DNA of 64,000 nucleotides from Pedobacter cryoconitis (GCF_001590605.1 NZ_CP014504.1:1302001-1366000), one strand, 5' to 3'; shown: positions 1 to 9,253, counted from the stretch's first letter. Numbers and translations are program-made. The notes: a model not told the origin generated them from the letters alone.

Positions 1-442
1 GAATATTATTTTTTCTTACTGAACGCAGGATGGCATCAATCATATCCATTAAATCACAACGGACCATAGAGATCTCATCGATAATCAATAATTCTAATTC
101 ATTAAATAGCGCTGTCTTTTCTCTATTGTAACTTAAATCATTGACCATAGATTCAATAGAGGTAATACCCAATTGTAAATCTTCCAGACCAATTTCGCCG
201 GGGAAAAAAGAACCAGCAGGTAATTGAAAAAAAGAATTGATTGTTGTGCCTTTAGCATTCATCGCAGCCACACCTGTAGGAGCCACCACCACCATTTTTT
301 TTGAACTCTCTTCTTTTATTCTTTTAAGAAGTGTAGTCTTTCCAGTTCCAGCTTTTCCAGTAAGAAAAATGTTCTGATTAGTGTATTCAATAAATGATAA
401 TACCTTGTCGAAAATTGAATTAGAAGGCCCGCCGTTACTCAT
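1..442 (-). CDS. PIF1/RecD-like helicase, N-terminal part (cut by window edge)
   Basis: The frame is open from an ATG at 442 to the window edge (147 codons seen). It shows a Walker A motif GKAGTGKTT at residues 29-37, an APTGVAA motif Ia near residue 54 and a Walker B LLIIDEIS ending at about residue 124. This spacing is typical of PIF1/RecD-type superfamily 1B DNA helicases, which unwind DNA 5'-3' using ATP. The C-terminal helicase half lies outside the window, so accessory domains cannot be judged. The start is supported by a TAAATTTG box whose last base lies 4 nt before the ATG, implying a leaderless transcript. The gene is divergent from the IMP dehydrogenase gene. The helicase class is well supported; the exact subfamily is inferred. 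Confidence 0.85.
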   Translation of the reverse strand, partial: MSNGGPSNSIFDKVLSFIEYTNQNIFLTGKAGTGKTTLLKRIKEESSKKMVVVAPTGVAAMNAKGTTINSFFQLPAGSFFPGEIGLEDLQLGITSIESMVNDLSYNREKTALFNELELLIIDEISMVRCDLMDMIDAILRSVRKNNI

Positions 443-446
443 TCCG

Positions 447-454
447 CAAATTTA
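447..454 (-). promoter_or_regulatory. TAnnTTTG -7 box of the helicase gene
   Basis: On the minus strand this reads TAAATTTG, matching the Bacteroidota primary-sigma -7 consensus TAnnTTTG. Only four bases separate it from the ATG at 442, so transcription would begin at or next to the start codon. Confidence 0.55.
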
Positions 455-511
455 ACCGATTAATTACAAAATGCTAACGTAAATTTCTGTGTTTTTTTCC
501 ATTAAAGAGTC

Positions 512-519
512 TATCTTTG
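512..519 (+). promoter_or_regulatory. TAnnTTTG -7 box of the IMP dehydrogenase gene
   Basis: TATCTTTG lies three bases upstream of the ATG at 523. In Bacteroidota the transcript starts a few bases after this box, which would place +1 on the A of the ATG (leaderless mRNA). Confidence 0.6.
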
Positions 520-522
520 CAA

Positions 523-2010
523 ATGGCAAAATACTTAAAAGAAACCTCGAGAACTTTCAGCGAATTTCTCCTAATACCAGGACTAACATCTTTTGACTGC
601 GTACCTGATAATGTATCCTTAAAAACCTCACTGGTTAAATACCGGAAAGGTGAAAAATCAACAATAGAACTTAATATACCTTTCGTGTCTGCAATTATGC
701 AGTCAGTTTCTGATGATCAGATGGCTATTGCTTTGGCAAAAAATGGCGGCTTATCCTTTGTATTTGGATCTCAAACTATCCAAAAACAAGTAGAAATGAT
801 TGAAAAGGTTAAACAACATAAATCTGGCTTCGTAATTAGTACAGCTAATCTGATCGCAGAAAATACATTAAAAGATGTTATTGCTTTAAAAGCGAAAACG
901 GGCCATTCAACTATTGCTATCACCGATAATGGTACAGCAAATGGTAAGCTGGTTGGTATTGTTACTGGCAGAGATTATAGGATTGGTACAGATCTGATGG
1001 ATAAGAAAGTCAAAGAATTCATGACTCCATTTTCAAAACTGATTACCGCAAAAGTTGGTATTACTTTAAGCGAAGCCAATAGCATCATCTGGGAACATAA
1101 GTTAAACAGCCTGCCTGTAGTTGATGAAGATAATAACTTCAAGTTTTTTGTTTTCAGAAAAGATTATGATAACCATAAAGACAATCCTTTAGAACTATCT
1201 GACGAGACTAAGAAACTAATCGTAGGGGCTGGGATCAACACCAGAGATTACAAAGACAGAGTTCCTGCATTGGTGAATGCCGGTGTAGATGTTTTATGTA
1301 TTGATTCATCTGATGGATATTCTGAATGGCAAAAAGCAACTTTGGAATATATTAAAGCAGAATATGGTGACAGTGTTAAAGTTGGTGCTGGAAATGTGGT
1401 TGACAAAGAAGGGTTTTTATACCTTGTTGAAGCAGGTGCCGATTTTGTGAAAGTTGGCGTTGGAGGTGGTTCGATCTGTATCACCAGAGAAACAAAAGGA
1501 ATAGGCAGAGGACAAGCAACTGCTTTAATTGAAATTGCTGAAGCAAGGGATCAATATCTCAAAGAAACAGGAATCTATATTCCAATCTGTTCGGATGGTG
1601 GAATAGCTCAGGATTACCATATGGCAATTGCACTGGCTATGGGAGCTGATTTTATTATGATGGGAAGATATTTTGCCAGATTTGATGAAAGTCCTACCCA
1701 TAAAGTATTAGTTAATGGTAATTACATGAAAGAATACTGGGGCGAAGGCTCTAACCGGGCCAGAAACTGGGAACGTTATGATATGGGCGGTTCTACAGGA
1801 TTAAAATTTGAAGAAGGTGTTGATAGCTATGTTCCTTACGCCGGATCTTTAAAAGATAATTTAGAGGTTACAGTTGGAAAAATTAAATCAACTATGTGCA
1901 GCTGCGGATTTACCAGCATCGCGAAGTTTAAAGAAGATGCGAAACTTACCTTAGTTTCTTCTGTAAGCATTGTAGAAGGTGGAGCGCATGATGTGCTGGT
2001 TAGAGAATAA
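523..2010 (+). CDS. guaB: IMP dehydrogenase, Tritrichomonas-foetus-type
   Basis: IMP dehydrogenase oxidises IMP to XMP with NAD+, the committed step of GMP synthesis, in the cytoplasm. The product is 495 aa from the ATG at 523; a TTG further upstream overlaps the promoter box and is rejected. The fold is a (beta/alpha)8 barrel with a paired CBS insert at roughly residues 95-215 (a GIVTGRDYR segment is visible). The catalytic loop [12 protein letters not shown] carries Cys319, and the Arg-Tyr dyad of the flap falls at Arg418-Tyr419 (NWERYD). From memory, these are the same residue numbers used for the protozoan T. foetus enzyme, and the loop wording also differs from E. coli GuaB in the same way. 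The C-terminus is complete. A hairpin terminator follows. Confidence 0.93.
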   Translation: MAKYLKETSRTFSEFLLIPGLTSFDCVPDNVSLKTSLVKYRKGEKSTIELNIPFVSAIMQSVSDDQMAIALAKNGGLSFVFGSQTIQKQVEMIEKVKQHKSGFVISTANLIAENTLKDVIALKAKTGHSTIAITDNGTANGKLVGIVTGRDYRIGTDLMDKKVKEFMTPFSKLITAKVGITLSEANSIIWEHKLNSLPVVDEDNNFKFFVFRKDYDNHKDNPLELSDETKKLIVGAGINTRDYKDRVPALVNAGVDVLCIDSSDGYSEWQKATLEYIKAEYGDSVKVGAGNVVDKEGFLYLVEAGADFVKVGVGGGSICITRETKGIGRGQATALIEIAEARDQYLKETGIYIPICSDGGIAQDYHMAIALAMGADFIMMGRYFARFDESPTHKVLVNGNYMKEYWGEGSNRARNWERYDMGGSTGLKFEEGVDSYVPYAGSLKDNLEVTVGKIKSTMCSCGFTSIAKFKEDAKLTLVSSVSIVEGGAHDVLVRE

Positions 2011-2020
2011 ACTGATGCAT

Positions 2021-2055
2021 AGTATTCAAGGTGCCGGTCTTGTACCTTGAATACT
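2021..2055 (+). terminator. Hairpin terminator after guaB
   Basis: Perfect 12-bp arms AGTATTCAAGGT / ACCTTGAATACT enclose an 11-nt loop, 10 nt after the guaB stop. The convergent AhpD-like gene ends just beyond, so it may work in both directions. The T tract is weak. Confidence 0.7.
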
Positions 2056-2067
2056 GATTTATAATAC

Positions 2068-2484
2068 TTAATGCTGGTCGCCGAGTGTAATCCTAAGACG
2101 GTTCAACGCATTCATTAGCGAAATACTGGCGGTAAGATCTACTAATTCTTTTTCGCTGAAATGAACCTCCAGCTGAGATTTTAATTCCTGAAGATCAGGC
2201 TGCATCCTGGTAATTGATTCAGCCCATTGAAGTACCAATTTCTGTCTTTTATCAAAAACTGATGCATGTTTCCAGCCAGGCAGCTGATCAATAATATTTT
2301 GCGCCATACCCGACTCGCGCAATTCATTCGAGTGAAAACTACAGCAATACGCACAGCCATTTAACTGTGATACATATAATTCTGCCAGAATAATCAACTG
2401 GCCGTCTATTTCCGATTTTCTTATACTTTGATGAGATTTATATAAATAGCCTATGGTCTCTTTTGATATTTCCTGATAATTCAT
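2068..2484 (-). CDS. AhpD-like carboxymuconolactone decarboxylase family protein
   Basis: This is a 138-aa all-helical protein with the AhpD-type redox motif: Cys44, Cys47 and His51 in GCAYCCSFH. AhpD-family proteins act as alkyl-hydroperoxidase or thiol-reductase partners in the cytoplasm; the name carboxymuconolactone decarboxylase is a family label only. The start at 2484 is chosen over a TTG at 2505 because the latter lies inside the TAnnTTTG box at 2503-2510. It is divergent from an AraC-family regulator 123 bp away, a layout that usually means the regulator controls this gene. The family is certain from the motif; the substrate is unknown. Confidence 0.85.
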   Translation of the reverse strand: MNYQEISKETIGYLYKSHQSIRKSEIDGQLIILAELYVSQLNGCAYCCSFHSNELRESGMAQNIIDQLPGWKHASVFDKRQKLVLQWAESITRMQPDLQELKSQLEVHFSEKELVDLTASISLMNALNRLRITLGDQH

Positions 2485-2502
2485 TTGATCTTTTTTATAC
2501 AG

Positions 2503-2510
2503 CAAAAGTA
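2503..2510 (-). promoter_or_regulatory. TAnnTTTG -7 box of the AhpD-like gene
   Basis: The minus strand reads TACTTTTG, 18 nt before the ATG at 2484, giving a predicted leader of about 14 nt. It excludes the upstream TTG as a start. Confidence 0.55.
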
Positions 2511-2595
2511 GGACGGGAGTTTTTCTGGAGATGGTAAATAAGATTGAAAAAACAGTAATATCATTGGATCTTGCTTCAAAAAGTAAATGAATAGC

Positions 2596-2603
2596 TAGTT
2601 TTG
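2596..2603 (+). promoter_or_regulatory. TAnnTTTG -7 box of the AraC gene at 2608
   Basis: TAGTTTTG ends four bases before the ATG at 2608. This is the same leaderless spacing as at 442 and 46742. Confidence 0.55.
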
Positions 2604-2607
2604 CAGC

Positions 2608-3444
2608 ATGGATTTTCTACATGACAGCTTTGCTTTAGAGATCGCCAGTTATGCAGAATGGCAGGAGAGGAGCAGGACTAACAATTTTTTCGAACTGGTC
2701 TATATACTAGAAGGAAAAGGTTTACAAAGTGTAAATCACATTCAGTTGCCATTTCATGAAAATGATATTCATCTGCTGCCTGCTGCAAAATGTTATAAAT
2801 ATTTGATTGAAGAATCTACACGTTTTCTATTTGTACGTTTTACAAGCAGTTATTTTGTCCCTCTATCAAATGATCAAGTGGATTATAGTTCATGGTTTAG
2901 CCGTTTAAATTTTATTCTGGCTAATCATCACCATCATCCTGGTGAGCTTATCCAGGATTTAGGAGATAGAACTCAAGTTAAAAAATTACTCGATGCCGTA
3001 CTTTATGAGTATGAAAAGAAAGATATTTGTTCTGCTTTTATTATAAGAACGACATTGGTATCTATTCTGGCGATTCTTTCCCGTAATGCGCAGAAAAGAG
3101 TTTTGGATGGGAAGATGATCAGTGATTCCAAATTTGCAGATCTTTTAAGCTTTGTTAATTTCCATATTACCAATAAGAACAGGATCACTGTAGATTATCT
3201 TTCTGAACATTTTGGTATTTCGGCAACTTATTTTAGTGAATATTTCAGGCGAAATTCAGGAGAAAGTTACAAGGATTATGTATTGAAATCCAAACTTAAA
3301 ATTGCAGAATCCAGGGTAGTTTATACCACGACTTCCATCAAAGAAATTGCATGGGAACTGGGATTTACTGACAGCAGCCACTTGAATAAAATGATGAAAA
3401 GACATTATGGAAAAGGAATGCTGCAACTAAGAAAGGGGCGCTGA
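2608..3444 (+). CDS. AraC family transcriptional regulator
   Basis: A 278-aa regulator with an N-terminal cupin-like sensing half (residues about 15-140) and a C-terminal double helix-turn-helix of the AraC/XylS type (about 180-275). The DNA-binding half shows YLSEHFGISATYFSEYF for the first HTH and SIKEIAWELGFTDSSHLN for the second. It probably controls the divergent AhpD-like gene and itself; the inducer is not evident. The decayed AraC gene at 34001 encodes a C-terminal half clearly related to this one. The family assignment is secure. Confidence 0.92.
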   Translation: MDFLHDSFALEIASYAEWQERSRTNNFFELVYILEGKGLQSVNHIQLPFHENDIHLLPAAKCYKYLIEESTRFLFVRFTSSYFVPLSNDQVDYSSWFSRLNFILANHHHHPGELIQDLGDRTQVKKLLDAVLYEYEKKDICSAFIIRTTLVSILAILSRNAQKRVLDGKMISDSKFADLLSFVNFHITNKNRITVDYLSEHFGISATYFSEYFRRNSGESYKDYVLKSKLKIAESRVVYTTTSIKEIAWELGFTDSSHLNKMMKRHYGKGMLQLRKGR

Positions 3445-3555
3445 GAAATGATTTGTTCATAGCAAATTAAAGTTGATGCATCTATCACAAGTATGGCTGC
3501 TGAAATTTATATTTAATTCTACCTTGTAGATGGGGGTTTTTATATATAATTGTAA

Positions 3556-4146
3556 ATGTTTGACATTTTCTTCGCTCATATTCTGGCAAAAGTATCACTA
3601 ACCGAAGCGGAGAAGGCAACTGTAGAAAGTTTTTTTACCCCCAAAAAGCTTCGGAAAAAACAGTATTTACTTCAGGAAGGGGAGGTGTGTAAATACATGT
3701 CATTTGTAGTCAAAGGTTTGCTCAGGTCTTACAATGTTGATGAAAAAGGTGATGAGCATATGAGTATGTTTGCATGGGAAGGCTGGTGGATTTCAGATAT
3801 GAGCAGTTTCTTCTCTGGTGAAAAAGCTGTCTTCAACATAGATGCCATAGAAAATGCTGAACTTTTGACAATCACCCACACCGCTTTTGAAGAAATGACA
3901 TTAAAAGTCCCGGTAATGGACCGTTATTTTCGTATCCTTTTTCAAAATAGTCTGGTTACTAAAGAGCGAAGATTAATCAGCTCTATTACAGACGCAGCAG
4001 AAGAAAAATATATCAGGTTAACGGAATACAGTCCGGAAATCATTCAAAGAATTCCTCAGAATCTGATTGCATCTTACCTGGGAATCACTCCTGAAACTTT
4101 AAGCCGTATCAAGAAGAAGATTGCATTGTGCAATAACCAGGATTGA
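3556..4146 (+). CDS. Crp/Fnr family transcriptional regulator
   Basis: A 196-aa protein with a cyclic-nucleotide-binding-like beta-roll (roughly residues 10-120; LLQEGEVCKYMSFVVKG is typical) and a short C-terminal HTH (NLIASYLGITPETLSRIKKK). No Fe-S cysteine cluster like that of Fnr is visible, and Bacteroidota members of this class often have a degenerate ligand pocket. It may regulate the NmrA-type oxidoreductase 94 bp downstream on the same strand; this is inferred from position only. Confidence 0.9.
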   Translation: MFDIFFAHILAKVSLTEAEKATVESFFTPKKLRKKQYLLQEGEVCKYMSFVVKGLLRSYNVDEKGDEHMSMFAWEGWWISDMSSFFSGEKAVFNIDAIENAELLTITHTAFEEMTLKVPVMDRYFRILFQNSLVTKERRLISSITDAAEEKYIRLTEYSPEIIQRIPQNLIASYLGITPETLSRIKKKIALCNNQD

Positions 4147-4201
4147 TATAGATCAAGTCAATTTCTTGTTTTAAGTCAACTGTTAATCTTATCAGGTAAG
4201 C

Positions 4202-4209
4202 TATCTTTG
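4202..4209 (+). promoter_or_regulatory. TAnnTTTG -7 box of the NmrA-like gene
   Basis: TATCTTTG lies 31 nt before the ATG at 4241, implying a separate promoter and a leader of about 27 nt, rather than simple read-through from the Crp-like gene. Confidence 0.5.
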
Positions 4210-4240
4210 TATACAGATAGTTAACCTTATAAGACATCTC

Positions 4241-5131
4241 ATGCTGAATAAAACAATCCCAAAAATATTAATTACCGGGGCAACCGGACAGGTTGGTCGT
4301 AAAACAATCAATTTTCTCCTGTCAAATAAAGAAATAGAACTGGTGGCAGCGGTACGTTCCCCAGAGAAAGCAGCCGCGTTCACAGCTAAAGGGATTGCTA
4401 CAGTTATCCTTGATTTTGATGACGAAAGTACGCATCTGACTGCTCTTAAAGATATTGATCGTATTTTGATAGTTACCGGTTACACCGTTGATATGTTACG
4501 TCAAAGTAAGGCTTTACTGGACAATGCTAAAGAGGCAGGCGTAAAGCATGTCGTACATCTGGGGGCATGTGGTCGTGATGATACTACTGTTGCACATTGG
4601 GCATGGCACCAGTTGATAGAAAGATATATTGAGTGGTCTGGATTTTCTTATACGCATTTACGTCCCGAAACTTTTATGCAGAATGTATTGAGTTATGGAG
4701 GTAAAAGAGCTATCGAAAATGGTGTAATTCATGCTTATGTTGAGGGTGCACGACTGAGCTGGGTTGACGTGGATGATGTAGCACAAGTTGCCGCTTTGGC
4801 TTTGGCTTATCCCGAAGTGCATGGGGGGCAAACTTACAGGTTGGGTTATGATGCGATAACTTTTGATGAAATGGCTGGATTGATGACTTCTATCGTTGGA
4901 AAACCTTTTTACTATGAGCCGCTTTCTCCTGAAATCTTCTTGCAACAAATGAAGGATTCTGGTGCAGAAATGGCTTATATGGGTTGTGTATACGACCATT
5001 GGAAAAGGTATGCTGCTGGCACTATTCCCGGTGCTGATGATACTTTTGATAACTTCTTTGATATTACAGGAAAACAACCTGTGAAATGGATTGATTTTAT
5101 TGAAAAGCACAAGGCTGAGTTTGATTATTAA
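4241..5131 (+). CDS. NmrA-like NAD(P)-binding oxidoreductase
   Basis: A 296-aa atypical short-chain dehydrogenase with the nucleotide-binding motif ITGATGQVG at residues 11-19 after a short beta strand. The family (NmrA/SDR5-like) includes NAD(P)H-dependent quinone and azo reductases as well as redox sensors without catalysis. The length and the HLGACGRDDT / RPETFMQN segments fit the active quinone-oxidoreductase branch, but no substrate can be assigned. It follows a Crp-like regulator and precedes a strong terminator hairpin. Confidence 0.85.
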   Translation: MLNKTIPKILITGATGQVGRKTINFLLSNKEIELVAAVRSPEKAAAFTAKGIATVILDFDDESTHLTALKDIDRILIVTGYTVDMLRQSKALLDNAKEAGVKHVVHLGACGRDDTTVAHWAWHQLIERYIEWSGFSYTHLRPETFMQNVLSYGGKRAIENGVIHAYVEGARLSWVDVDDVAQVAALALAYPEVHGGQTYRLGYDAITFDEMAGLMTSIVGKPFYYEPLSPEIFLQQMKDSGAEMAYMGCVYDHWKRYAAGTIPGADDTFDNFFDITGKQPVKWIDFIEKHKAEFDY

Positions 5132-5154
5132 AATAACTAAATGGGCTTTTATAG

Positions 5155-5186
5155 GATCTGAAGCCAAATAAAGATGGCTTCAGATC
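5155..5186 (+). terminator. Hairpin terminator after the NmrA-like gene
   Basis: Perfect 12-bp arms GATCTGAAGCCA / TGGCTTCAGATC with an 8-nt loop are followed by TTCCTTTAATTT. Confidence 0.75.
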
Positions 5187-5243
5187 TTCCTTTAATTTAC
5201 TTGTAACTTTTGATTTAGAAGTTACTCTAAAAATAAAAGGAAT

Positions 5244-5732
5244 ATGAAATCTTTATATAACTATGCTGTTCTGGCGACATTGAGTGTTATAGCCGTTTTG
5301 CCCGCAGCCGCCCAACATCAAAATAATGGAGTCCAGCATGGCGACTCGTTATATCAAACAGTATCCAGATTGGATAGTACCATGTTTTCAGCTTATAATA
5401 AACGTGATTTGGAAACTTTTATGAGCCATTTTTCTCCAGATCTTGAATTTTATGACGACAGAGGTGGTTTATCCGACTATGCACATAATTTAGCTGCATT
5501 TAAAAGGAATTTCACAGATCCTGCTCACTCTTCAAGACGTGAATTGGTTAAGGGAAGTCTGGTCGTTTATCGTTTAGGCAATTTCGGTGCATTAGCTATT
5601 GGAGTTCACAAATTTTATGGCACTGTTAATGGCAAGGAAGAATTAGAAGCTACTGCAAAGTTTACTGAAGTTTGGGAAAACAAGAATGGAAAATGGCAAA
5701 TAAAACGGGAAATGAGCTATGATCACAGGTAA
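5244..5732 (+). CDS. Secreted SnoaL/NTF2-like (DUF4440-type) protein
   Basis: A 162-aa protein with an N-terminal signal peptide of about 24 residues ending AAAQ, followed by an NTF2-like cone fold. The typical start of the fold is visible as LDSTMFSAYNKRDLETFMSHFSPDLEFYDD, here quoted only in part: residues about 40-70. The C-terminus WENKNGKWQIKREMSY is the usual last beta strand of DUF4440 proteins. These act as small hydrolases, isomerases or binding modules; no catalytic role can be fixed. The signal peptide suggests export to the periplasm. It stands alone between a terminator and the convergent GH127 gene. Confidence 0.8.
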   Translation: MKSLYNYAVLATLSVIAVLPAAAQHQNNGVQHGDSLYQTVSRLDSTMFSAYNKRDLETFMSHFSPDLEFYDDRGGLSDYAHNLAAFKRNFTDPAHSSRRELVKGSLVVYRLGNFGALAIGVHKFYGTVNGKEELEATAKFTEVWENKNGKWQIKREMSYDHR

Positions 5733-5781
5733 GCTGAGTTAGCCAGGATCGTATTTCTAACCTGTAAGTTTAATTGGTTTT

Positions 5782-8304
5782 TTATAGCTCCTTAACCAGT
5801 AAATCATCAATGGTTGCTATTGCATCATAGGCTCTGACTCCAACAGTACCACTTTTAAACGTAGTATCTGTCACAGAAATTAAGGGTTCCGCAGTTTTAT
5901 TAAAGTATATTTTAATAGAACTGCCTTTTGCCTCTATCCTGACCTTATAAGGTATTCCGATTTCCAATTTTTCGTCTTTTGATGCCAGTAAAATCCATTT
6001 CTGATCAATTGATTTACCTAATTCCACTTTTCCTGAAGATGCATCAATTCCTAAATAGTAACCATGATAGGCATCAGCGCCGATAACCTGATCGCTGACT
6101 CTGAATAATAATCCTGCATTACCACCCTTTGAATCAAGCCTGATTAATGCTTCGTAACTCAGATCTTCAAACAATGTACCGCTTGCAATCGCTTTTGACC
6201 CATGTATCCCATATCCCCACGAGCCTTTATTGGAAGCAGAATGAAATGCTCCATCCTTAATAAACCAGCTTCCGCCATAAATCAACCAGTCCTTAAGGGT
6301 TGCCTTGTTGAAATCTTCTTTAAACTGTTTGCCTGAACTTTTGGGAATACCAATAACAGGGAAATTACTGATCCTGATGTTTTCACTTCCAAACGGTGTA
6401 AGTGTAATTTCTTCTGTTGGTTCTGATGAGGCAACCGGGCTGGCTGGTACTTCTAAAGCATGCATTTGGTTATAAGCTAATGTCCATGCAGGTATCTTTT
6501 TAGCTGAAACTTTAAGTTTAACAGGAGTAGTGGCCTTGATAAATGGATTCTCCGGCATGGCAGTCTTTTGAACTTTTATTGCGCCTGCAAGATCATCGCG
6601 GTTAATAACTAATCCGTAATTCCAGGCAGAAGCAGCAGACACCTCATAATCGAAAAAACCGTTTACCGGATGTGTTTTAATACTATCATATTTCGCATCT
6701 GGTTGCAATGCATATACGATCGGGCCGCGTTCTACGGTTACAGAATTATTTACCTGATCAGTTAGGTACACTTCCATAGGGAAGTTAAGCAAAACCTGGT
6801 CCTGGGTATTCCATGTTCTGTTAATTGTATAAATCTGACCAGTTTTAACACCGGCTGCTTTTTTGCCATTAATGATAATCTGCGGATTTTTGCACCATGC
6901 CGGAACCCTTAACTTTAAGGGAAAAGAAGCCCTTTTTGCCAACTCTATTTTAATTCTTATTTTTTCCTCAAACGGATAGTCCGTTATAACCTGAAGCTTA
7001 ACAGGGACTGAGTTTGCAACAAAAGCATTGACTTCAACTGGTGCATAAGCAATAACTGCCAGGCCTTTATCCGGAGTTGCTGTCCAGCTGTTTTTTACAA
7101 AATAAGGCCAGCCCATGTGCATATTATACCTGCAACAACCCATGCCTGAATACGGACTTAAAAGCAGTGCCCCATCATAATCCTCATCAAAGCCGGAATT
7201 TCCATGTTTACAAACTACCTGATTTGGCTGGGTATAATATAAATGAGATTTGATATCCCTGCTAAACTGTGCCGGCAATGTATTAAAAGCAATCTTTTCC
7301 AGTCTGTCTCCCAATTGTGCATCATGAACTATTCTTGCTGCGGTTTCCAGACTTTGCATCCATTCTACTACGGTACAGGTTTCAGTTCCTTGAAAAGAAC
7401 TCTTTCCTGCCAGAAATTCAGTTCCGGACGCAATTCCTGAGGCCTGGCCATGATCTCTTATCAAATGAGCAATTCCTTTTTCAGTAGCCTCCCTGTAAAA
7501 AGTGGTCTGTTCAAATTGTGAATAGACCACTGGAAATTTAAGGGCCTGACCTACACTGACACTGTGTTTGGTATGGAAATCGTCACCATAAAAATAAAAT
7601 TGATTGTTGGTGTAAATTGCTGCCCACGGATAAGCTTGCGATTTTAGTTTTTCGGCGAGTGTTAATAGTGATTTCTCCCCAGTTATATTGTAAAGCCAGA
7701 ATACAATTTCTATAGTATCGCCTGTCCTCGATTTACTCCATTCCGTTAGCGGTTTTTTATCCAGATTGTTGAGCTGATATCTGAAATATCTGGTAAAAAA
7801 ATCAATTACCCTTTTGTCATTAGTAGCCTCATAATAACTTTGTATCGCATACATCATTGGCATCCGGGGCCACCAATCTTTCATTTTTACAGGGCCGAAT
7901 GCACCATTAGGTTGTTGATGCGTTAGCGTCCAGTTTATCCATTTTTGCGCCTTTTTCTTTAACATTGCATCATCCAGCGTATAAGCGAGCGCGACCAGAC
8001 CTTTTACATAATAGGGGGCACGTTCCCAGCTTTCACCTTTGCCGCCAAGCCAGTCAGAATCTGCGCCAAGATTGGAAGCTTCCGGATAAAGTTCTTCAGC
8101 ATGTCCTGTTGCTCCGTCTTTTTGCAGTTCCAGTTGTTTCAATAACCAGCCTTTAGCTTTGATGCTGCCTAGTGGGAGTTGTACGTAGCTAGCTGCTTCA
8201 AGAGGAGCACGGTTATAATGATACGGTGATTCCTTTTTATTTTGCGCAATAAGCATTGAAGGAACCAGAGCAAGTGCTAAGATTATAGATTTACTGACGT
8301 TCAT
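5782..8304 (-). CDS. GH127-type beta-L-arabinofuranosidase (DUF1680) with C-terminal LamG-like domain
   Basis: An 840-aa secreted enzyme with a signal peptide ending LIAQ (about residue 21). Residues about 40-560 form the (alpha/alpha)6 barrel and following beta domain of DUF1680/GH127. The Cys-Zn site of this family is recognisable: the ETC...E segment with Cys310 and the GMGCCRYN segment with Cys390-Cys391. The family cleaves beta-L-arabinofuranosides using a cysteine nucleophile held by zinc. From about residue 650 a concanavalin-like (LamG/DUF1080-type) module follows, a likely carbohydrate-binding addition. No SusCD pair is adjacent, so this enzyme sits outside the polysaccharide locus at 54.9 kb. 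A near-consensus TAAACTTG box lies about 25 nt upstream of the ATG. Confidence 0.88.
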   Translation of the reverse strand: MNVSKSIILALALVPSMLIAQNKKESPYHYNRAPLEAASYVQLPLGSIKAKGWLLKQLELQKDGATGHAEELYPEASNLGADSDWLGGKGESWERAPYYVKGLVALAYTLDDAMLKKKAQKWINWTLTHQQPNGAFGPVKMKDWWPRMPMMYAIQSYYEATNDKRVIDFFTRYFRYQLNNLDKKPLTEWSKSRTGDTIEIVFWLYNITGEKSLLTLAEKLKSQAYPWAAIYTNNQFYFYGDDFHTKHSVSVGQALKFPVVYSQFEQTTFYREATEKGIAHLIRDHGQASGIASGTEFLAGKSSFQGTETCTVVEWMQSLETAARIVHDAQLGDRLEKIAFNTLPAQFSRDIKSHLYYTQPNQVVCKHGNSGFDEDYDGALLLSPYSGMGCCRYNMHMGWPYFVKNSWTATPDKGLAVIAYAPVEVNAFVANSVPVKLQVITDYPFEEKIRIKIELAKRASFPLKLRVPAWCKNPQIIINGKKAAGVKTGQIYTINRTWNTQDQVLLNFPMEVYLTDQVNNSVTVERGPIVYALQPDAKYDSIKTHPVNGFFDYEVSAASAWNYGLVINRDDLAGAIKVQKTAMPENPFIKATTPVKLKVSAKKIPAWTLAYNQMHALEVPASPVASSEPTEEITLTPFGSENIRISNFPVIGIPKSSGKQFKEDFNKATLKDWLIYGGSWFIKDGAFHSASNKGSWGYGIHGSKAIASGTLFEDLSYEALIRLDSKGGNAGLLFRVSDQVIGADAYHGYYLGIDASSGKVELGKSIDQKWILLASKDEKLEIGIPYKVRIEAKGSSIKIYFNKTAEPLISVTDTTFKSGTVGVRAYDAIATIDDLLVKEL

Positions 8305-8505
8305 GTTTATAAATGGCTATGCGATCTGAAAAGCAAGTTTAGTATAAATAATATACGTTTTACTGTCTGGACTATAAATTGATACGATATGAAGAAATTT
8401 TGAAATAATTGATAGCTGAATCCTGAAAAAAGAAGCTGTCAGTTCATTTATAGTACATGAAATGTCGTTATTTGTAAATATTGACTGGTGATTGAACTTT
8501 TGATA

Positions 8506-9015
8506 ATGAAAAGTAACACAAAAAATAATTATTCTCTGCAGCGTCTCCTTCCGGCTCAATGGGAGGATTATAAATCGATAAGACTAGAAGCATTGCAAAC
8601 TAATCCTGCTATGTTTGGTAGCAGTTACCTGAAGGAGTCTGCCTATAGTCAGGGTGAGTGGGTGTCTTTTTTAGAAAATGATAAACGTGCTATATTTGCT
8701 TTGTATGCTATGGAAGCGTTAATCGGTCTGACCGGCGTGATCCTGGATAAAGATGAGGCAACAAATGCGGTTTTATTTGCCTCTTTCATTAAGCCAGAAT
8801 ACCGTGGTAAAGGCCTGACGAAATTATTTTATCAAGCCCGGATTGATTGGGCGCAATCAAAAAACTGTAAGTTAATTACGGTCTCTCACAGAGCTGGTAA
8901 TGAGATTTCCAAAGCTGCAAATCAACGTTTTGGCTTTAAATATGTGAACTCGAAAAACGTTGACTGGCCAGATGGAACCTATGCAGATGAACTTTTTTAT
9001 TCTTTACAACTTTAG
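8506..9015 (+). CDS. GNAT family N-acetyltransferase
   Basis: A 169-aa acetyl-CoA-dependent acetyltransferase. The central KPEYRGKGLTKLFYQ segment is the acetyl-CoA pyrophosphate-binding motif A (R/Q-x-x-G-x-G/A), and FGFKYVNSKN near the end is motif B. The ATG at 8506 is preferred to the GTG at 8488 because an AACTTTTG box (one mismatch to TAnnTTTG) ends three bases before it. The acceptor substrate is unknown. It is divergent from GH127 across 200 bp. Confidence 0.85.
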   Translation: MKSNTKNNYSLQRLLPAQWEDYKSIRLEALQTNPAMFGSSYLKESAYSQGEWVSFLENDKRAIFALYAMEALIGLTGVILDKDEATNAVLFASFIKPEYRGKGLTKLFYQARIDWAQSKNCKLITVSHRAGNEISKAANQRFGFKYVNSKNVDWPDGTYADELFYSLQL

Positions 9016-9024
9016 CGTTAAACC

Positions 9025-9225
9025 ATGCCTAATCATCTAACACTTTTAGGTTACGGAATAAGATCTGGACTACTCGCCTAAACAGCAGCTCGTGCGAGAG
9101 AGAATTTTGACATCTCTGTCTTGCTGCAAGATGCATTGGATGAAATCAATCGTATTCAGACCAGGCAGATACTGAATGGGGCTGTGAAAACAGGCATACC
9201 GGGTTTCATCGCAAAAGATAAGTGA
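9025..9225 (+). pseudogene. Possible short gene remnant with one in-frame stop
   Basis: An ATG at 9025 opens a frame (MPNHLTLLGYGIRSGLLA) that meets TAA at 9079 and then continues with a protein-like stretch, ending KTGIPGFIAKDK at the TGA at 9223. The downstream part (DISVLLQDALDEINRIQT) has plausible helix-like composition but I recognise no family. It may be a small gene broken by a point mutation, or chance. Confidence 0.25.
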
Positions 9226-9253
9226 TACTGAAAAATCAAATATTTCTTTTAGT

